NCBI GenBank assembly: GCA_934168325.1
Contig: CAKPNG010000005.1
Location: 1-61,733 of the forward strand
DNA from: an uncultured Bacilli bacterium
GTDB taxonomy: Bacteria; Bacillota_I; Bacilli_A; RFN20; CAG-826
Direction: 5' to 3'
DNA: 61,733 nt
Below the pieces are notes generated by a model. It searched no databases and had not been told where the DNA came from. It worked only from the letters and a program-made list of their open reading frames with translations. A program made the translations under genes and the position numbers. Below are positions 26,202 to 34,982 of this stretch, piece by piece. Every line of letters begins with the position of its first letter. Position 1 is the first letter of the stretch.

Positions 26202-26733
26202 GCATATACTCCATAATAATATTCATTTCTAAATCATATATAGTAATTTTATTATCTTCTTTTATAGCAAAAGAATTAATTAAATCGCCTTTTGCTAAAG
26301 AAATGCTTCCTGGATTTAAATACGTTACTCCATCTACTTTATCTATTTTATGAATATGTGTATGCCCATATAAAACAACAGAACCACTTTCAACATTTAA
26401 TTTATTATCAGGATTAAAATGATGGCCATGAGTCATATACATATTAAAATCATCAGCGACTAAAGCTAAATCTAAGATAGGAAAATTTAAAACCATAGAA
26501 TCAACTTCAGCATCACAATTTCCTTTAACTGCTATTATTTTATCTTTCAATGGATTTAATAATTTAATAACTTCTTTTGGATTATATTCTTTAGGTAAAT
26601 CATTTCTTGGTCCATGGTATAAAATATCGCCAAGAATCAAGATTTTATCACATTTTAAAGTCTCAAAATAATTTAAAACTTTCTTTAAATAATAACTTGA
26701 ACCATGTATATCACTAATAATTAAATATCTCAT
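26194..26733 (-). CDS. yfcE: YfcE/MJ0936 family metallophosphoesterase
   Basis: A 179-residue calcineurin-like phosphodiesterase with all metal-binding blocks: IISDIHGSSYY, LGDILYHGP, GNCDAEVD, MTHGHHF and YGHTHIHK. E. coli YfcE hydrolyses phosphodiesters in vitro; the natural substrate is not settled. GAGGAAAAATTT precedes the ATG, with TATAAT (26752-26757) further upstream. It forms a two-gene unit with the Nudix gene and is divergent from the membrane-protein gene at 26825. Confidence 0.88.
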   Translation of the reverse strand: MRYLIISDIHGSSYYLKKVLNYFETLKCDKILILGDILYHGPRNDLPKEYNPKEVIKLLNPLKDKIIAVKGNCDAEVDSMVLNFPILDLALVADDFNMYMTHGHHFNPDNKLNVESGSVVLYGHTHIHKIDKVDGVTYLNPGSISLAKGDLINSFAIKEDNKITIYDLEMNIIMEYMHD

Positions 26734-26751
26734 AAATTTTTCCTCTTCAAC

Positions 26752-26757
26752 ATTATA
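26752..26757 (-). promoter_or_regulatory. -10 element of the yfcE-nudix unit
   Basis: TATAAT on the minus strand lies about 18 bases before the yfcE ATG and just ahead of its GAGG ribosome-binding site. The -35 is weak. Confidence 0.5.
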
Positions 26758-26812
26758 CTTTAAATAAGCATAACTGATAAATTATTTTATTTAAAAATAA
26801 TCTCTTGAATAT

Positions 26813-26818
26813 TATAAT
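26813..26818 (+). promoter_or_regulatory. -10 element at the start of the 26825 gene, leaderless pattern
   Basis: TATAAT ends six bases before the ATG at 26825, and no Shine-Dalgarno is present. This is the same arrangement as the PHP gene, on the opposite strand. Confidence 0.45.
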
Positions 26819-26824
26819 TTATGT

Positions 26825-27412
26825 ATGTTGAAGAATAGAAATTTAAAAAAAGAAATAGAAAGAGATATAAATGATATTTTATCTTTTGAAAAAAATAAAA
26901 ATAATGATGCTTATGCAACAATTAATGATGATTGTGCAATCATAAAATTACATCTTGAAAAAGATAATTTATATAAACCTTATTCTAATAATGGTTTATT
27001 AAATGATGAAATTTTTGATTATATTTATAGTGCTTTTAAATTAGTTAGAAAAAAAAGATCTTTAAAACTAGATATAAGCTTTGCAGATGATATTAATGAA
27101 CAAGAAAGAATAAAAATTAAAAATCTTATTAAAAAACATTACGCATTAGAATATCAAATTTTAAAAGAAAAAATAAAAAGTAAGAAACGCGCTTCATTTT
27201 TTTGCTTAGTTATCGGTGTATTTTTATTATCATTAGAGATATTGCTTTATTATTTCTTTAAAAATCAAATTGTTAATGAAGTAATTGATATCTTCTCTTG
27301 GGTTTTTATATGGGAAGCTTGTGATATTATTGCTTTTACTGTTACAAAATATAATATAAATCGTATTCAAACCTTAAGACTTTTTGAAATGGAAATTATA
27401 AACAATGATTAA
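26825..27412 (+). CDS. Hypothetical protein with two C-terminal membrane helices
   Basis: The 195-residue protein has a charged N-terminal part of about 120 residues, with the strand-like segment SLKLDISFADDINEQERIKI. Two hydrophobic helices follow, FFCLVIGVFLLSLEILLYYF and IDIFSWVFIWEACDIIAFTV, and then a short basic tail. The layout suggests a cytosolic domain anchored in the membrane. I do not recognise the family. Its stop overlaps the following esterase gene by eight bases, so the two are probably made together. Confidence 0.65.
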   Translation: MLKNRNLKKEIERDINDILSFEKNKNNDAYATINDDCAIIKLHLEKDNLYKPYSNNGLLNDEIFDYIYSAFKLVRKKRSLKLDISFADDINEQERIKIKNLIKKHYALEYQILKEKIKSKKRASFFCLVIGVFLLSLEILLYYFFKNQIVNEVIDIFSWVFIWEACDIIAFTVTKYNINRIQTLRLFEMEIINND

Positions 27413-28331
27413 TTTTATTATTAAAAAACAATTTAGAAAAGCTAGTAAAAACATGCTTTTAGGCGATCTAGAAAGTATTAATAAGCAAAAAGACAATAAA
27501 ACTGTTCAAGTTGATACTTACAATTTTTTAGATAATAAAAAATCATATAGTTTATTAAATTATTATTATAAAAAGGATGAATCAACTAAAGATAAAGATT
27601 TAATAATTGACTTTCATGGTGGCGCTTGGATTTATGGTGATAATAATACAAATGGACTTTTTTGTATGAATTTTGCAGAAAAAAATTATATAGTAACGAG
27701 TTTTACATATAGATTACTTATTGATAATCATAATTTAATTGACATTATACATGATATATTTAATGCAATAAATTACATATTAAAAGACCCTAATAATTAT
27801 GGCTATAATAAAGACAATATTAGTTTATTTGGAGATAGTGCAGGTGGTCATCTTCTATTATTATTCTTAGCAATTAATAATAACACTGAGCTTCAAAGAA
27901 TATATAATGTTAATCACATTGATATAAATATTAAAAACGTAATATTAAATCATCCAGCTCCTTTTTTATTAGATTTAATATTAATTAAAGATCATTCTTT
28001 TATAAATTACTTAGCTAAAAGAACTTTTAATAAAATGATGTTTAATAGCAATAAAAAGAAAAATATTATTAGAAATAATTCTTCAATTGATCAAATAATC
28101 AAATCTATAGATCATAATCTTAATTATTTATTAATATCAAGTAATGGTGATCGAGTTTGCCAAGAACAAGCATTTAAATTACATCAACTTTTTATAGATA
28201 ATAATATAAAACATGATTTCTATTTTGAAAAAGATGATAAAGCCTTTCATGTATATAATGTTTTAGAACCTGATAAAGAATTAGGAACAAATTGTAATAA
28301 TTATATTTATAATTTCCTAAAAAATCACTAA
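27405..28331 (+). CDS. Alpha/beta hydrolase, HSL-type esterase/lipase
   Basis: The 308-residue protein carries the hormone-sensitive-lipase oxyanion motif in DFHGGAWIYGD. The nucleophile elbow is LFGDSAGGHLLLLF, an acid residue is likely in SSNGDRVCQEQ, and the catalytic histidine is in DDKAFHVYNVL. Such enzymes hydrolyse short acyl esters; here it may deacylate a carbohydrate or lipid. It lacks a signal peptide and overlaps the upstream membrane protein gene by eight bases. Confidence 0.85.
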   Translation: MINFIIKKQFRKASKNMLLGDLESINKQKDNKTVQVDTYNFLDNKKSYSLLNYYYKKDESTKDKDLIIDFHGGAWIYGDNNTNGLFCMNFAEKNYIVTSFTYRLLIDNHNLIDIIHDIFNAINYILKDPNNYGYNKDNISLFGDSAGGHLLLLFLAINNNTELQRIYNVNHIDINIKNVILNHPAPFLLDLILIKDHSFINYLAKRTFNKMMFNSNKKKNIIRNNSSIDQIIKSIDHNLNYLLISSNGDRVCQEQAFKLHQLFIDNNIKHDFYFEKDDKAFHVYNVLEPDKELGTNCNNYIYNFLKNH

Positions 28332-28342
28332 ACCTTGATTTG

Positions 28343-28370
28343 TAGGAATTATTATTTATAATAATTCCTA
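28343..28370. repeat. Perfect inverted repeat between the esterase and DUF523 genes
   Basis: TAGGAATTATT (28343-28353) and AATAATTCCTA (28360-28370) form an 11-bp perfect stem around ATTTAT. No T-run follows on the plus strand, so termination is doubtful. The 3' arm also contains a TATAAT (28357-28362) and ends ten bases before the DUF523 ATG, so it could be an operator or a 5' UTR hairpin. Confidence 0.5.
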
Positions 28371-28380
28371 GGTAAGTTAT

Positions 28381-28842
28381 ATGGAAAAAATTTTAATTAG
28401 TGCATGTTTAGTTGGCGATAAAGTAAAATATGATGGAAAAAGTAATTATAATCCATTAGTAAGAGAATTATTACAATATTATGAATTAGTCCCAGTTTGT
28501 CCTGAAGTATTAGGTGGATTAACTACTCCTAGAACTCCTTCAGAAATAAAAGGTGATATAGTTATTGATAAAAACGGAAAAGATGTCACTAAATATTTTA
28601 TAAAAGGTAGAGATGATGTTATAAACATCATTGAATATTTACATATCAAAAAAGCAATTTTAAAGGAAAATAGTCCAAGTTGTGGAGTTAATAGTATTTA
28701 TGATGGTAATTTTAATCATAAATATATTAAAGGTTCAGGTATATTGACTGAAAAATTAAAAGCATTAGGTGTTAAATGTTACAACGAAGATGAAATAAAG
28801 GTACTTATAGATGAAAAAGCAAGTATTGATAAAGAACATTAG
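28381..28842 (+). CDS. DUF523 family protein
   Basis: This 153-residue protein has the conserved DUF523 blocks: ISACLVGDKVKYDGKSNYNP, VCPEVLGGLTTPR, KENSPSCGVNSIYDG and a C-terminal GSGILTEKLKALGV. The invariant cysteines (in CLVG, CPEV and SCGV) suggest a metal or cluster site. The biochemical role of the family is not established. Its 3' end overlaps the ECF S-component gene by 32 bases. Confidence 0.85.
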   Translation: MEKILISACLVGDKVKYDGKSNYNPLVRELLQYYELVPVCPEVLGGLTTPRTPSEIKGDIVIDKNGKDVTKYFIKGRDDVINIIEYLHIKKAILKENSPSCGVNSIYDGNFNHKYIKGSGILTEKLKALGVKCYNEDEIKVLIDEKASIDKEH

Positions 28843-29362
28843 TTATATTGCAATATTTTCTGCTTTAACTTTTGTTTTAACTTATTTTATATCTATCCCA
28901 TATGGTGGTGGGGCTGGTTATTTTAATCTTAGTGATGGATTAATAATTTTTATTACAATTTATTTAGGACCTGTTGTTGGATTTTTTAGTGGAATTATTG
29001 GAACTGCTTTAGGAGATTTAGCTAGTGGTTTTGCAAACTTTATTCCTTTTACTATTGTTGCAAAAGGTTTAGAATCTATCGCTACTTTTTTATTATTTTA
29101 TTTTTTAAGAAAAACTAAATACATTAAATTTATATCTTGTTTAATTTCACCATTATTTATGGTTTTAACATATTTTATTTCATATATTGTTCAATTTGGA
29201 ATATCTTATGCATTAACTAGTAGTGGTTTTGATCTTATTCAAGGCGTTTGTGGTACAGTATTTTCAATTTTATTATTATTACTATTTGAAAAAATACCTT
29301 ATAAGCATTATGACTATATGTCATTATCAATATTTAAAAAAGCAAATAAAAATGCATCGTAA
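28811..29362 (+). CDS. ECF transporter S component (substrate-specific membrane subunit)
   Basis: The 183-residue hydrophobic protein with about six helices carries GAGYFNLSDGLIIFITIYLG and GFFSGIIGTALGDLASGFAN, the pattern of the S-component family PF07155. S components capture a vitamin or related molecule and work with a shared EcfA/EcfA'/EcfT module, which is not in this window. The ligand cannot be told from sequence. The start lies inside the DUF523 gene, with AAAGG nine bases upstream, and the stop is inside a terminator hairpin. Confidence 0.82.
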   Translation: MKKQVLIKNISYIAIFSALTFVLTYFISIPYGGGAGYFNLSDGLIIFITIYLGPVVGFFSGIIGTALGDLASGFANFIPFTIVAKGLESIATFLLFYFLRKTKYIKFISCLISPLFMVLTYFISYIVQFGISYALTSSGFDLIQGVCGTVFSILLLLLFEKIPYKHYDYMSLSIFKKANKNAS

Positions 29363-29377
29363 TGATGCATTTTTTTA
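29349..29377. terminator. Bidirectional terminator between the ECF gene and glgP
   Basis: AATGCATC pairs with GATGCATT around GTAAT, flanked by A-runs on the left and a 7-base T-run on the right. It overlaps the ECF stop codon and also serves the convergent glgP. Confidence 0.85.
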
Positions 29378-29397
29378 TTAATCAAATTCTTAAGATA

Positions 29398-31809
29398 TTA
29401 TTTATTAGGAATCTTACTTAAGTGCCAAATATCACGATTATATTCTTCAATAGTTCTATCACTACTAAAGTAACCACTCATTGCAATATTTATTAAGCAA
29501 CTCTTTGCCCAAGCTTTTTTATCTAAATAATATTCTTCTACTTTCTTAGATTCTACTAAATAACTTTCAAAATCCTTTAAGATAAAGTATTCATCATTAT
29601 GATTCATAACTTCTTCAAATATTGCTCTAAATTTATTAGGTTCATTACACCAAGGACCATTAAATAAACTATCAAGAATTCTTCTAATATGTGGATTACT
29701 ATTATATTCATCCCATGGATTATATAATCCTTTATTTCTTAATTCTTCAATATCATTAACTTTTAAACCAAATATAAAGCAATTATCTTTTCCAACACGT
29801 TCACTAATTTCAACGTTAGCACCATCTAAAGTACCTAAAGTTAATGCACCATTCATCATAAATTTCATATTTGATGTACCACTAGCTTCTTTACCTGCAG
29901 TTGAAATTTGTTCACTAACATCAGTTGCTGGGATAATCTTTTCAGCTATAGAAACACCATAATTTTCCATAAAGACTACTTTCATATATTTATTAACTTC
30001 TGGGTCATTATTGACAATATTAGCAACACTTAAAATTAATTCAATAATTTGTTTTGCAAAGTAATATGAAGGAGCAGCCTTAGCACCAAAAATATATGTA
30101 TGAGGTACCATTTTGAAATTTTTATTATTCTTTATTTCAAAATAATAATGCATAATTCTAAAGATATTCATCAACTGTCTTTTGTAAGCGTGAAGTCTTT
30201 TGATTTGTGTATCAAATATTGAATTAGGATCAATTTCGATGTTATAATTCTTCTCAATATATTTAGCTAATGCAACTTTATTATCGTGCTTAATTTTCAT
30301 TAAACCCTCTAAAACTTCACTATTATTTTTAAATTCAATAAATTTCTCAAGTTCATTTTCTGGATTAATTTCCCATTTATCACCAATTGATTTTGTAATT
30401 AAATTAGCTAATTCAGTGTTAGAATACATCAACCAACGTCTATGAGTAACGCCATTTGTTTTATTATTAAATTTATTAGGGAAATATTTATAGAATGTTT
30501 TAAATGTTTCTTTCTTTAAAATATTAGTATGTAAAGCAGCAACACCATTAACACTAAAACAAGTGAAAATTGCTAAATTAGTCATTCTGACCATACCATC
30601 TTTAATAATAATCATATCATTAAATTCGTTTTCATTGACATTATTTTCATGCATCCAAATCATTTGTCTACGATTAATTTCTTCAATAATCATAAAGCAA
30701 CGAGGAATTAATTTTTGAATATAAATTATTGGCCACTTTTCTAAAGCTTCAGGCATAATTGTATGATTTGTATAAGCAATACATTGGGTAACTTGTTTCC
30801 AAGCACTATCCCATCCATATCCATAATCATCCATTAATAATCTCATTAATTCAGGAATAGCTAAAATTGGGTGAGTATCATTTAATTGGAAAACATATTT
30901 TTCATAGAAATTATCTAAAGTTCCATATCTTCTTAAATGTCCTCTTAAAGCACTTTGAAGGCCAGCACTTACAAAGAAATATTGTTGTCTTAATCTAAGA
31001 ATTCTACCATGTTCAGTTGAATCATCTGGATATAAACCATGGCATAATTCTTTTAAAGTTGTTAAATAATCTTCAAAAGATTGACCACTTTCAAGATTAT
31101 TTTCACTAGGTTCAGCACTCCATAAACGAAGTGTATTTGCTAAACCATTTTTATAACCTGGTATATAAACATCATATGGCATAGCTAAAACTTTAACAGC
31201 ATCAACAGTTCTAATACCATATCCACCATTAGGTTTTAAATATGTTTCAGCGTTTCCATAGAAACTAACTTCAACAGCATGTTTTGGCTTTCTAATTTCC
31301 CAAACATATCCATTTGTAAGCCATTGATCGGGTAATTCAATTTGCTTTCCATCAATTAATCTTTGTTTAAAGAATCCGTATTCATAACGAATACAGTTTC
31401 CAAATCCTGGATAATTAACACTAGCAATACTATCTAAAAAACAAGCAGCTAATCTTCCAAGACCACCATTTCCTAAGCCGGCATCTGCTTCTATATCTTC
31501 TAAAGCTTCTAAATCTATTCCTAAATCTTCTAAGCCTTCCTTACAGATATTATAAATACCCATATTCATCATATTACTAGTTAATAAACGACCAATTAAA
31601 AATTCCATTGAGAAATAAATTAATTGTTTTTGATTATTCTCTAATACATATTCTCTAGTATTACGCCAATCATGTCCGCCATAATCACGAACCATTTCAC
31701 CTAATATATCAAATTGTTCTAAAATATGTGCTTCATTTGGAGCTTTACCATATTTAGATACTAAACGATCTTTAAATTCATTTATAAATTCTATTTTATT
31801 TTTAAACAT
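29398..31809 (-). CDS. glgP: Glycogen/alpha-glucan phosphorylase
   Basis: The enzyme releases glucose-1-phosphate from alpha-1,4-glucan ends using phosphate and PLP. The 803-residue length is typical. Diagnostic segments are DAGLGNGGLGRLAACFLDS near the N-terminus, QLNDTHP, and the PLP-lysine region GKEASGTSNMKFMMNGALT. TLDGANVEI follows. It follows glgB by 24 bases in the same direction, so breakdown and branching share one transcript, separate from the glgCDA synthesis genes. Confidence 0.98.
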   Translation of the reverse strand: MFKNKIEFINEFKDRLVSKYGKAPNEAHILEQFDILGEMVRDYGGHDWRNTREYVLENNQKQLIYFSMEFLIGRLLTSNMMNMGIYNICKEGLEDLGIDLEALEDIEADAGLGNGGLGRLAACFLDSIASVNYPGFGNCIRYEYGFFKQRLIDGKQIELPDQWLTNGYVWEIRKPKHAVEVSFYGNAETYLKPNGGYGIRTVDAVKVLAMPYDVYIPGYKNGLANTLRLWSAEPSENNLESGQSFEDYLTTLKELCHGLYPDDSTEHGRILRLRQQYFFVSAGLQSALRGHLRRYGTLDNFYEKYVFQLNDTHPILAIPELMRLLMDDYGYGWDSAWKQVTQCIAYTNHTIMPEALEKWPIIYIQKLIPRCFMIIEEINRRQMIWMHENNVNENEFNDMIIIKDGMVRMTNLAIFTCFSVNGVAALHTNILKKETFKTFYKYFPNKFNNKTNGVTHRRWLMYSNTELANLITKSIGDKWEINPENELEKFIEFKNNSEVLEGLMKIKHDNKVALAKYIEKNYNIEIDPNSIFDTQIKRLHAYKRQLMNIFRIMHYYFEIKNNKNFKMVPHTYIFGAKAAPSYYFAKQIIELILSVANIVNNDPEVNKYMKVVFMENYGVSIAEKIIPATDVSEQISTAGKEASGTSNMKFMMNGALTLGTLDGANVEISERVGKDNCFIFGLKVNDIEELRNKGLYNPWDEYNSNPHIRRILDSLFNGPWCNEPNKFRAIFEEVMNHNDEYFILKDFESYLVESKKVEEYYLDKKAWAKSCLINIAMSGYFSSDRTIEEYNRDIWHLSKIPNK

Positions 31810-31833
31810 ATTTTCTCCTAATAAATGTTAAAT

Positions 31834-33729
31834 TTATTTAAACTTTAATATAATTCCAGCATAAGGGGCTAACTTAACACTAATCTTAAATGGTTTATTT
31901 TCAGGTCCACCATTTGAAGTAACTAAATCTAAGCCATTATATGCATTACTTCCGCCATAAACATCTTTATCACTATTAAATATTTCTTGATAAGTACCTT
32001 CTCTAGTGACTCCAATATCATAACTTTCATAATAATTTGGTGTCATATTAAATATAAATATAAGATGAGAATCACCGACTCTTCTTTCAAAAGCAAATAC
32101 TGATTGATCTTTATTATCAACCATTAACCAATTGTAATGTACAGGATTATATTCTTCAAAATACATTGCAGGTTCATGACGATAAATTAAATTTAAATCT
32201 CTCACTAATCTAGAAACACTATCATGTTTTGGATAGCGTTTTAATTCCCAAGGAAGTGATTTATTTTCATTCCATTCATCAAAACTAGCAAGTTCATTAC
32301 CCATGAAATTTAATTTTTTACCTGGATGAGCAAATTGATAAGTATATAAATTTCTAATTAATGCAAATTTTGTATCATAATCGCCAAACATTTTATTAAT
32401 AATAGTACCTTTTCCATGAACTACTTCATCATGAGATAATGGTAATAAGAAGTTTTCGCTAAAGAAATATGCCATTGAGAATGTAATCTTATCATGTTCA
32501 TATTTCTTATATATAGGATCTAATCCATAATACTTTAATGTATCATTCATCCAGCCTAAATCCCACTTATAATCAAATCCTAATCCACCATATTCAAGAG
32601 GTTTAGTTACACCAGTGAAATCTGTACTATCTTCAGCAATCATCATGACACTATCATGTAGAATATGCATTTTACCATTTAATCTACGAATAAATTCAGT
32701 AGCTCCATAATTTTCGCCATTATTTTTATTACCTTCCCAATAAACAATATTACTGACAGCATCGACTCTAATACCATCAAAATGGAAATATTCAATAAAA
32801 TAATTCATAGCACTCATTAAGAAGCTTCTAACTGGATCTTTACCTAAGTCAAATTGTAAACTACCCCATGGGCTATATTTATGTTCATTATCATATTCAT
32901 ATAAACAAGTACCATCAAAATGACATAAAGCAAATTCATCTGTAGCAAAATGAACAGGTGCAAAATCTAAAATAACGCCGATCCCAGCTTGATGTAATCT
33001 ATCAACAAAAGACATAAGTTGCATAGGATTTCCATATCTACTATCTACACTATAAAATCCTGTTGATTGATATCCCCAAGATCCATCAAAAGGATATTGA
33101 GTGATAGGCATTATTTCAACATGAGTATAACTAAGTGCTTTTAAATAAGGAATTAAGAAATCAGCAATTTCTTCATATGATAAATTTCTATTATCAATTT
33201 TTCCTTTCCAAGATCCTAAATGCATCTCATAAATCGACATTGGTTGATCAAAATTTCTAGTTCTATGTTTTAAAAATGGTCTATCATGCCAAATAAATCC
33301 ATCTATATTAAATAATCTAGAACAACTTCCTGGTCGATATTCACTAAAGAAAGCAAAAGGATCTGCTTTATCAACATAAATCCCTCTAGCATCCTTAAAA
33401 TGATATTTATAAAAGCTATAATTATGTAAATTTGGAATAAAAATCTCAAAAACACCAGCTTCATCAATCTTTTCCATTTTATGAATTTTAGGATCCCAAT
33501 TATTAAAATCGCCAATAACACTAACATCTTCTGCCATAGGTGCATATAATCTAAAAACAACACCTTCAACAGTAGTCATTATCTTACTTTTTTTAGTCTT
33601 TTTTGAATTCTTTTTTAAAGGAACTAAAATTTCAGTCTCGACTTCTCTTTTAACAAAATGAGCACCAAAATAATTATAAGCTTCAATACATTGTCCGTTT
33701 AAATAATCATAAAGCAATCCGTAAGCCAT
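31834..33729 (-). CDS. glgB: 1,4-alpha-glucan branching enzyme
   Basis: This GH13 enzyme creates alpha-1,6 branches in glycogen. The 631 residues comprise an N-terminal carbohydrate-binding module (VIGDFNNWDPKIHKM), the catalytic barrel with FDGIRVDAVSNIVYW (nucleophile Asp), MIAEDSTDF (acid/base Glu) and LSHDEVVHGKGT, and a C-terminal beta domain. A linker near residues 40-48 is very lysine-rich. AAGGAG precedes the ATG. It is first in glgB-glgP; its upstream region holds a cre-like site. Confidence 0.97.
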   Translation of the reverse strand: MAYGLLYDYLNGQCIEAYNYFGAHFVKREVETEILVPLKKNSKKTKKSKIMTTVEGVVFRLYAPMAEDVSVIGDFNNWDPKIHKMEKIDEAGVFEIFIPNLHNYSFYKYHFKDARGIYVDKADPFAFFSEYRPGSCSRLFNIDGFIWHDRPFLKHRTRNFDQPMSIYEMHLGSWKGKIDNRNLSYEEIADFLIPYLKALSYTHVEIMPITQYPFDGSWGYQSTGFYSVDSRYGNPMQLMSFVDRLHQAGIGVILDFAPVHFATDEFALCHFDGTCLYEYDNEHKYSPWGSLQFDLGKDPVRSFLMSAMNYFIEYFHFDGIRVDAVSNIVYWEGNKNNGENYGATEFIRRLNGKMHILHDSVMMIAEDSTDFTGVTKPLEYGGLGFDYKWDLGWMNDTLKYYGLDPIYKKYEHDKITFSMAYFFSENFLLPLSHDEVVHGKGTIINKMFGDYDTKFALIRNLYTYQFAHPGKKLNFMGNELASFDEWNENKSLPWELKRYPKHDSVSRLVRDLNLIYRHEPAMYFEEYNPVHYNWLMVDNKDQSVFAFERRVGDSHLIFIFNMTPNYYESYDIGVTREGTYQEIFNSDKDVYGGSNAYNGLDLVTSNGGPENKPFKISVKLAPYAGIILKFK

Positions 33730-33752
33730 ATTTTTCTCCTTATATTACTTAT

Positions 33753-33758
33753 ATTATA
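33753..33758 (-). promoter_or_regulatory. -10 element of the glgB-glgP operon
   Basis: TATAAT on the minus strand lies about 23 bases before the glgB ATG. The -35 position (TTTAAG) is weak and falls within a hairpin-forming stretch. Confidence 0.5.
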
Positions 33759-33763
33759 TTCTT

Positions 33764-33801
33764 AAAAAAATCATGCTTAAAGAATTAAGTGATGATTTTT
33801 T
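33764..33801. repeat. Imperfect inverted repeat over the glgB -35 region
   Basis: AAAAAATCAT and GCTTAA on the left match TTAAGT and GATGATTTTTT on the right around AGAA, with one bulge or mismatch. It covers the -35 position of glgB and may be an operator. The 359-base glgB-rpmB intergenic region also contains the cre-like word and the rpmB promoter; the rest is featureless AT-rich DNA. Confidence 0.4.
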
Positions 33802-33818
33802 ATCAAAAATGTAACTCC

Positions 33819-33834
33819 ATGTAAATATTTTCAT
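33819..33834. promoter_or_regulatory. cre-like site upstream of glgB
   Basis: ATGTAAATATTTTCAT fits the catabolite-responsive-element pattern (WTGNAANCGNWWNCAW) at every fixed position except the central CG, which is TA. The identical 16 bases occur at 61468-61483 over the promoter of the LacI-type regulator. The site is about 60 bases upstream of the glgB -10. Confidence 0.45.
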
Positions 33835-34030
33835 AAATTTATAAATTTATCTAATTTAATGTAAAATTTCCGTAAAATTAGGCTGATTTTATAAATAACC
33901 ATATTTATTTATAAATAAAAAAAATATAAATTTTATTTAATTTGTTCTTTATCCTATTATATATAGCAAGAAGTAAAATTAAGAATTAAACACAAAGTTA
34001 TGATCTAATATTATTTTGTAAAAATATTCC

Positions 34031-34060
34031 TTGATTTAAAGATTAATGTAGTGTTATACT
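34031..34060 (+). promoter_or_regulatory. Promoter of rpmB
   Basis: TTGATT (34031-34036) and TATACT (34055-34060) are 18 bases apart, and the -10 is extended (TGTTATACT). AAGGAGG and the rpmB ATG follow. Confidence 0.65.
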
Positions 34061-34088
34061 TATTAGGCGATTTAAGGAGGTAAACGAG

Positions 34089-34280
34089 ATGTCTAGAGTT
34101 TGTCCTATTACAGGTAAGCACCCATTAAGTGGTAATAAACGTTCACACAGTTTACGTGCAACACGTAGAAAATGGAATGTTAACTTACAAACATATAAAG
34201 TTGAAATTAATGGCCAAGTAGTTAAAGTTAAAATGTCTGCTCGTGCTTATAAAACCCTCAATAAATCACTTGCAAAGTAA
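34089..34280 (+). CDS. rpmB: 50S ribosomal protein L28
   Basis: A basic 63-residue protein starting MSRVCPITGKHPLSGNKRSH, then LRATRRKWNVNLQ, the L28 pattern. AAGGAGG lies at ideal spacing and a terminator follows at once. It stands opposite the rpe-prkC block as in Bacillus, where rpmB is also near rpe. Confidence 0.97.
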   Translation: MSRVCPITGKHPLSGNKRSHSLRATRRKWNVNLQTYKVEINGQVVKVKMSARAYKTLNKSLAK

Positions 34281-34284
34281 ATTA

Positions 34285-34314
34285 AAAGTCTCAAATTATT
34301 GAGACTTTTTATTT
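34285..34314. terminator. Bidirectional terminator after rpmB
   Basis: AAAGTCTCAA and TTGAGACTTT form a perfect 10-bp stem with loop ATTA, followed by T-rich DNA on both strands. It separates rpmB from the convergent membrane-protein gene. Confidence 0.85.
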
Positions 34315-34322
34315 TATTTTAT

Positions 34323-34979
34323 TTAAAATAATAAAACTAATCCAATAGGAATATAACTTAAAATTAAATTTAAAAATACACCCCATTCTAGCATTGCTAA
34401 ATAACAATATTTAGGTCTAGCAAATACTTCAGCATCAAATTTAACCATCTTAGCCCAGCTTTTTGAAGTTTTATTAATAATTAAAATAACACTAAATATC
34501 AATTGTAAGCAAATCACCACAATTGAAGCTATACATACACCTTTTATGACTGTATATCCTCTATCAATACTAGAAAAATAATAAAACATTAATAAATCTA
34601 AAGCTATTTGAATACCAGTAAATGAAGATGCTAATAATAAATGTCCTCTAAAATTTGATAATTTAGTGAATAGTAATAAAACAAAAACTAAATAATCAAT
34701 AATAAACATAATCATTATTATATAACTACTAACATAGCTAAAATTAATAGCAAATAAAATAATAGGAGTTATAAAAAGTAATGAACAAATAACTAATAAT
34801 AAAATAGAAATTTTGCCTTGTTTTGTTTTTCTTCTGAAGCCATTTAATTCAAAAGGAAAATAACTTAAAAAATGAAATTTATTACTTCCTGTTAAATTAA
34901 ACATCGAAATCCATTGACCAAAAGTTAATCCAAAGAAGAAAAGTGAAATTAATATAATTACAATAAAAGCTGTACCCAT
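34323..34979 (-). CDS. Multi-pass membrane protein of unknown function
   Basis: The 218-residue protein has about six hydrophobic segments, including GTAFIVIILISLFFFGLTFG, ILLLVICSLLFITPIILFAI, YIIMIMFIIDYLVFVLLLF and VVICLQLIFSVILII. No recognised motif is present. GGGAG precedes the ATG at the rpe end and the gap from rpe is three bases, so it is the last gene of the gmk-to-rpe block. In Bacillus the corresponding spot holds thiN. Function unknown. Confidence 0.7.
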   Translation of the reverse strand: MGTAFIVIILISLFFFGLTFGQWISMFNLTGSNKFHFLSYFPFELNGFRRKTKQGKISILLLVICSLLFITPIILFAINFSYVSSYIIMIMFIIDYLVFVLLLFTKLSNFRGHLLLASSFTGIQIALDLLMFYYFSSIDRGYTVIKGVCIASIVVICLQLIFSVILIINKTSKSWAKMVKFDAEVFARPKYCYLAMLEWGVFLNLILSYIPIGLVLLF

Positions 34980-34982
34980 AAA

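Noticed and set aside
33840..34030. Structured RNA (6S, RNase P or SRP type) in the long glgB-rpmB gap
   Set aside because: The stretch is almost pure A and T, with no GC-containing helices or conserved cores.
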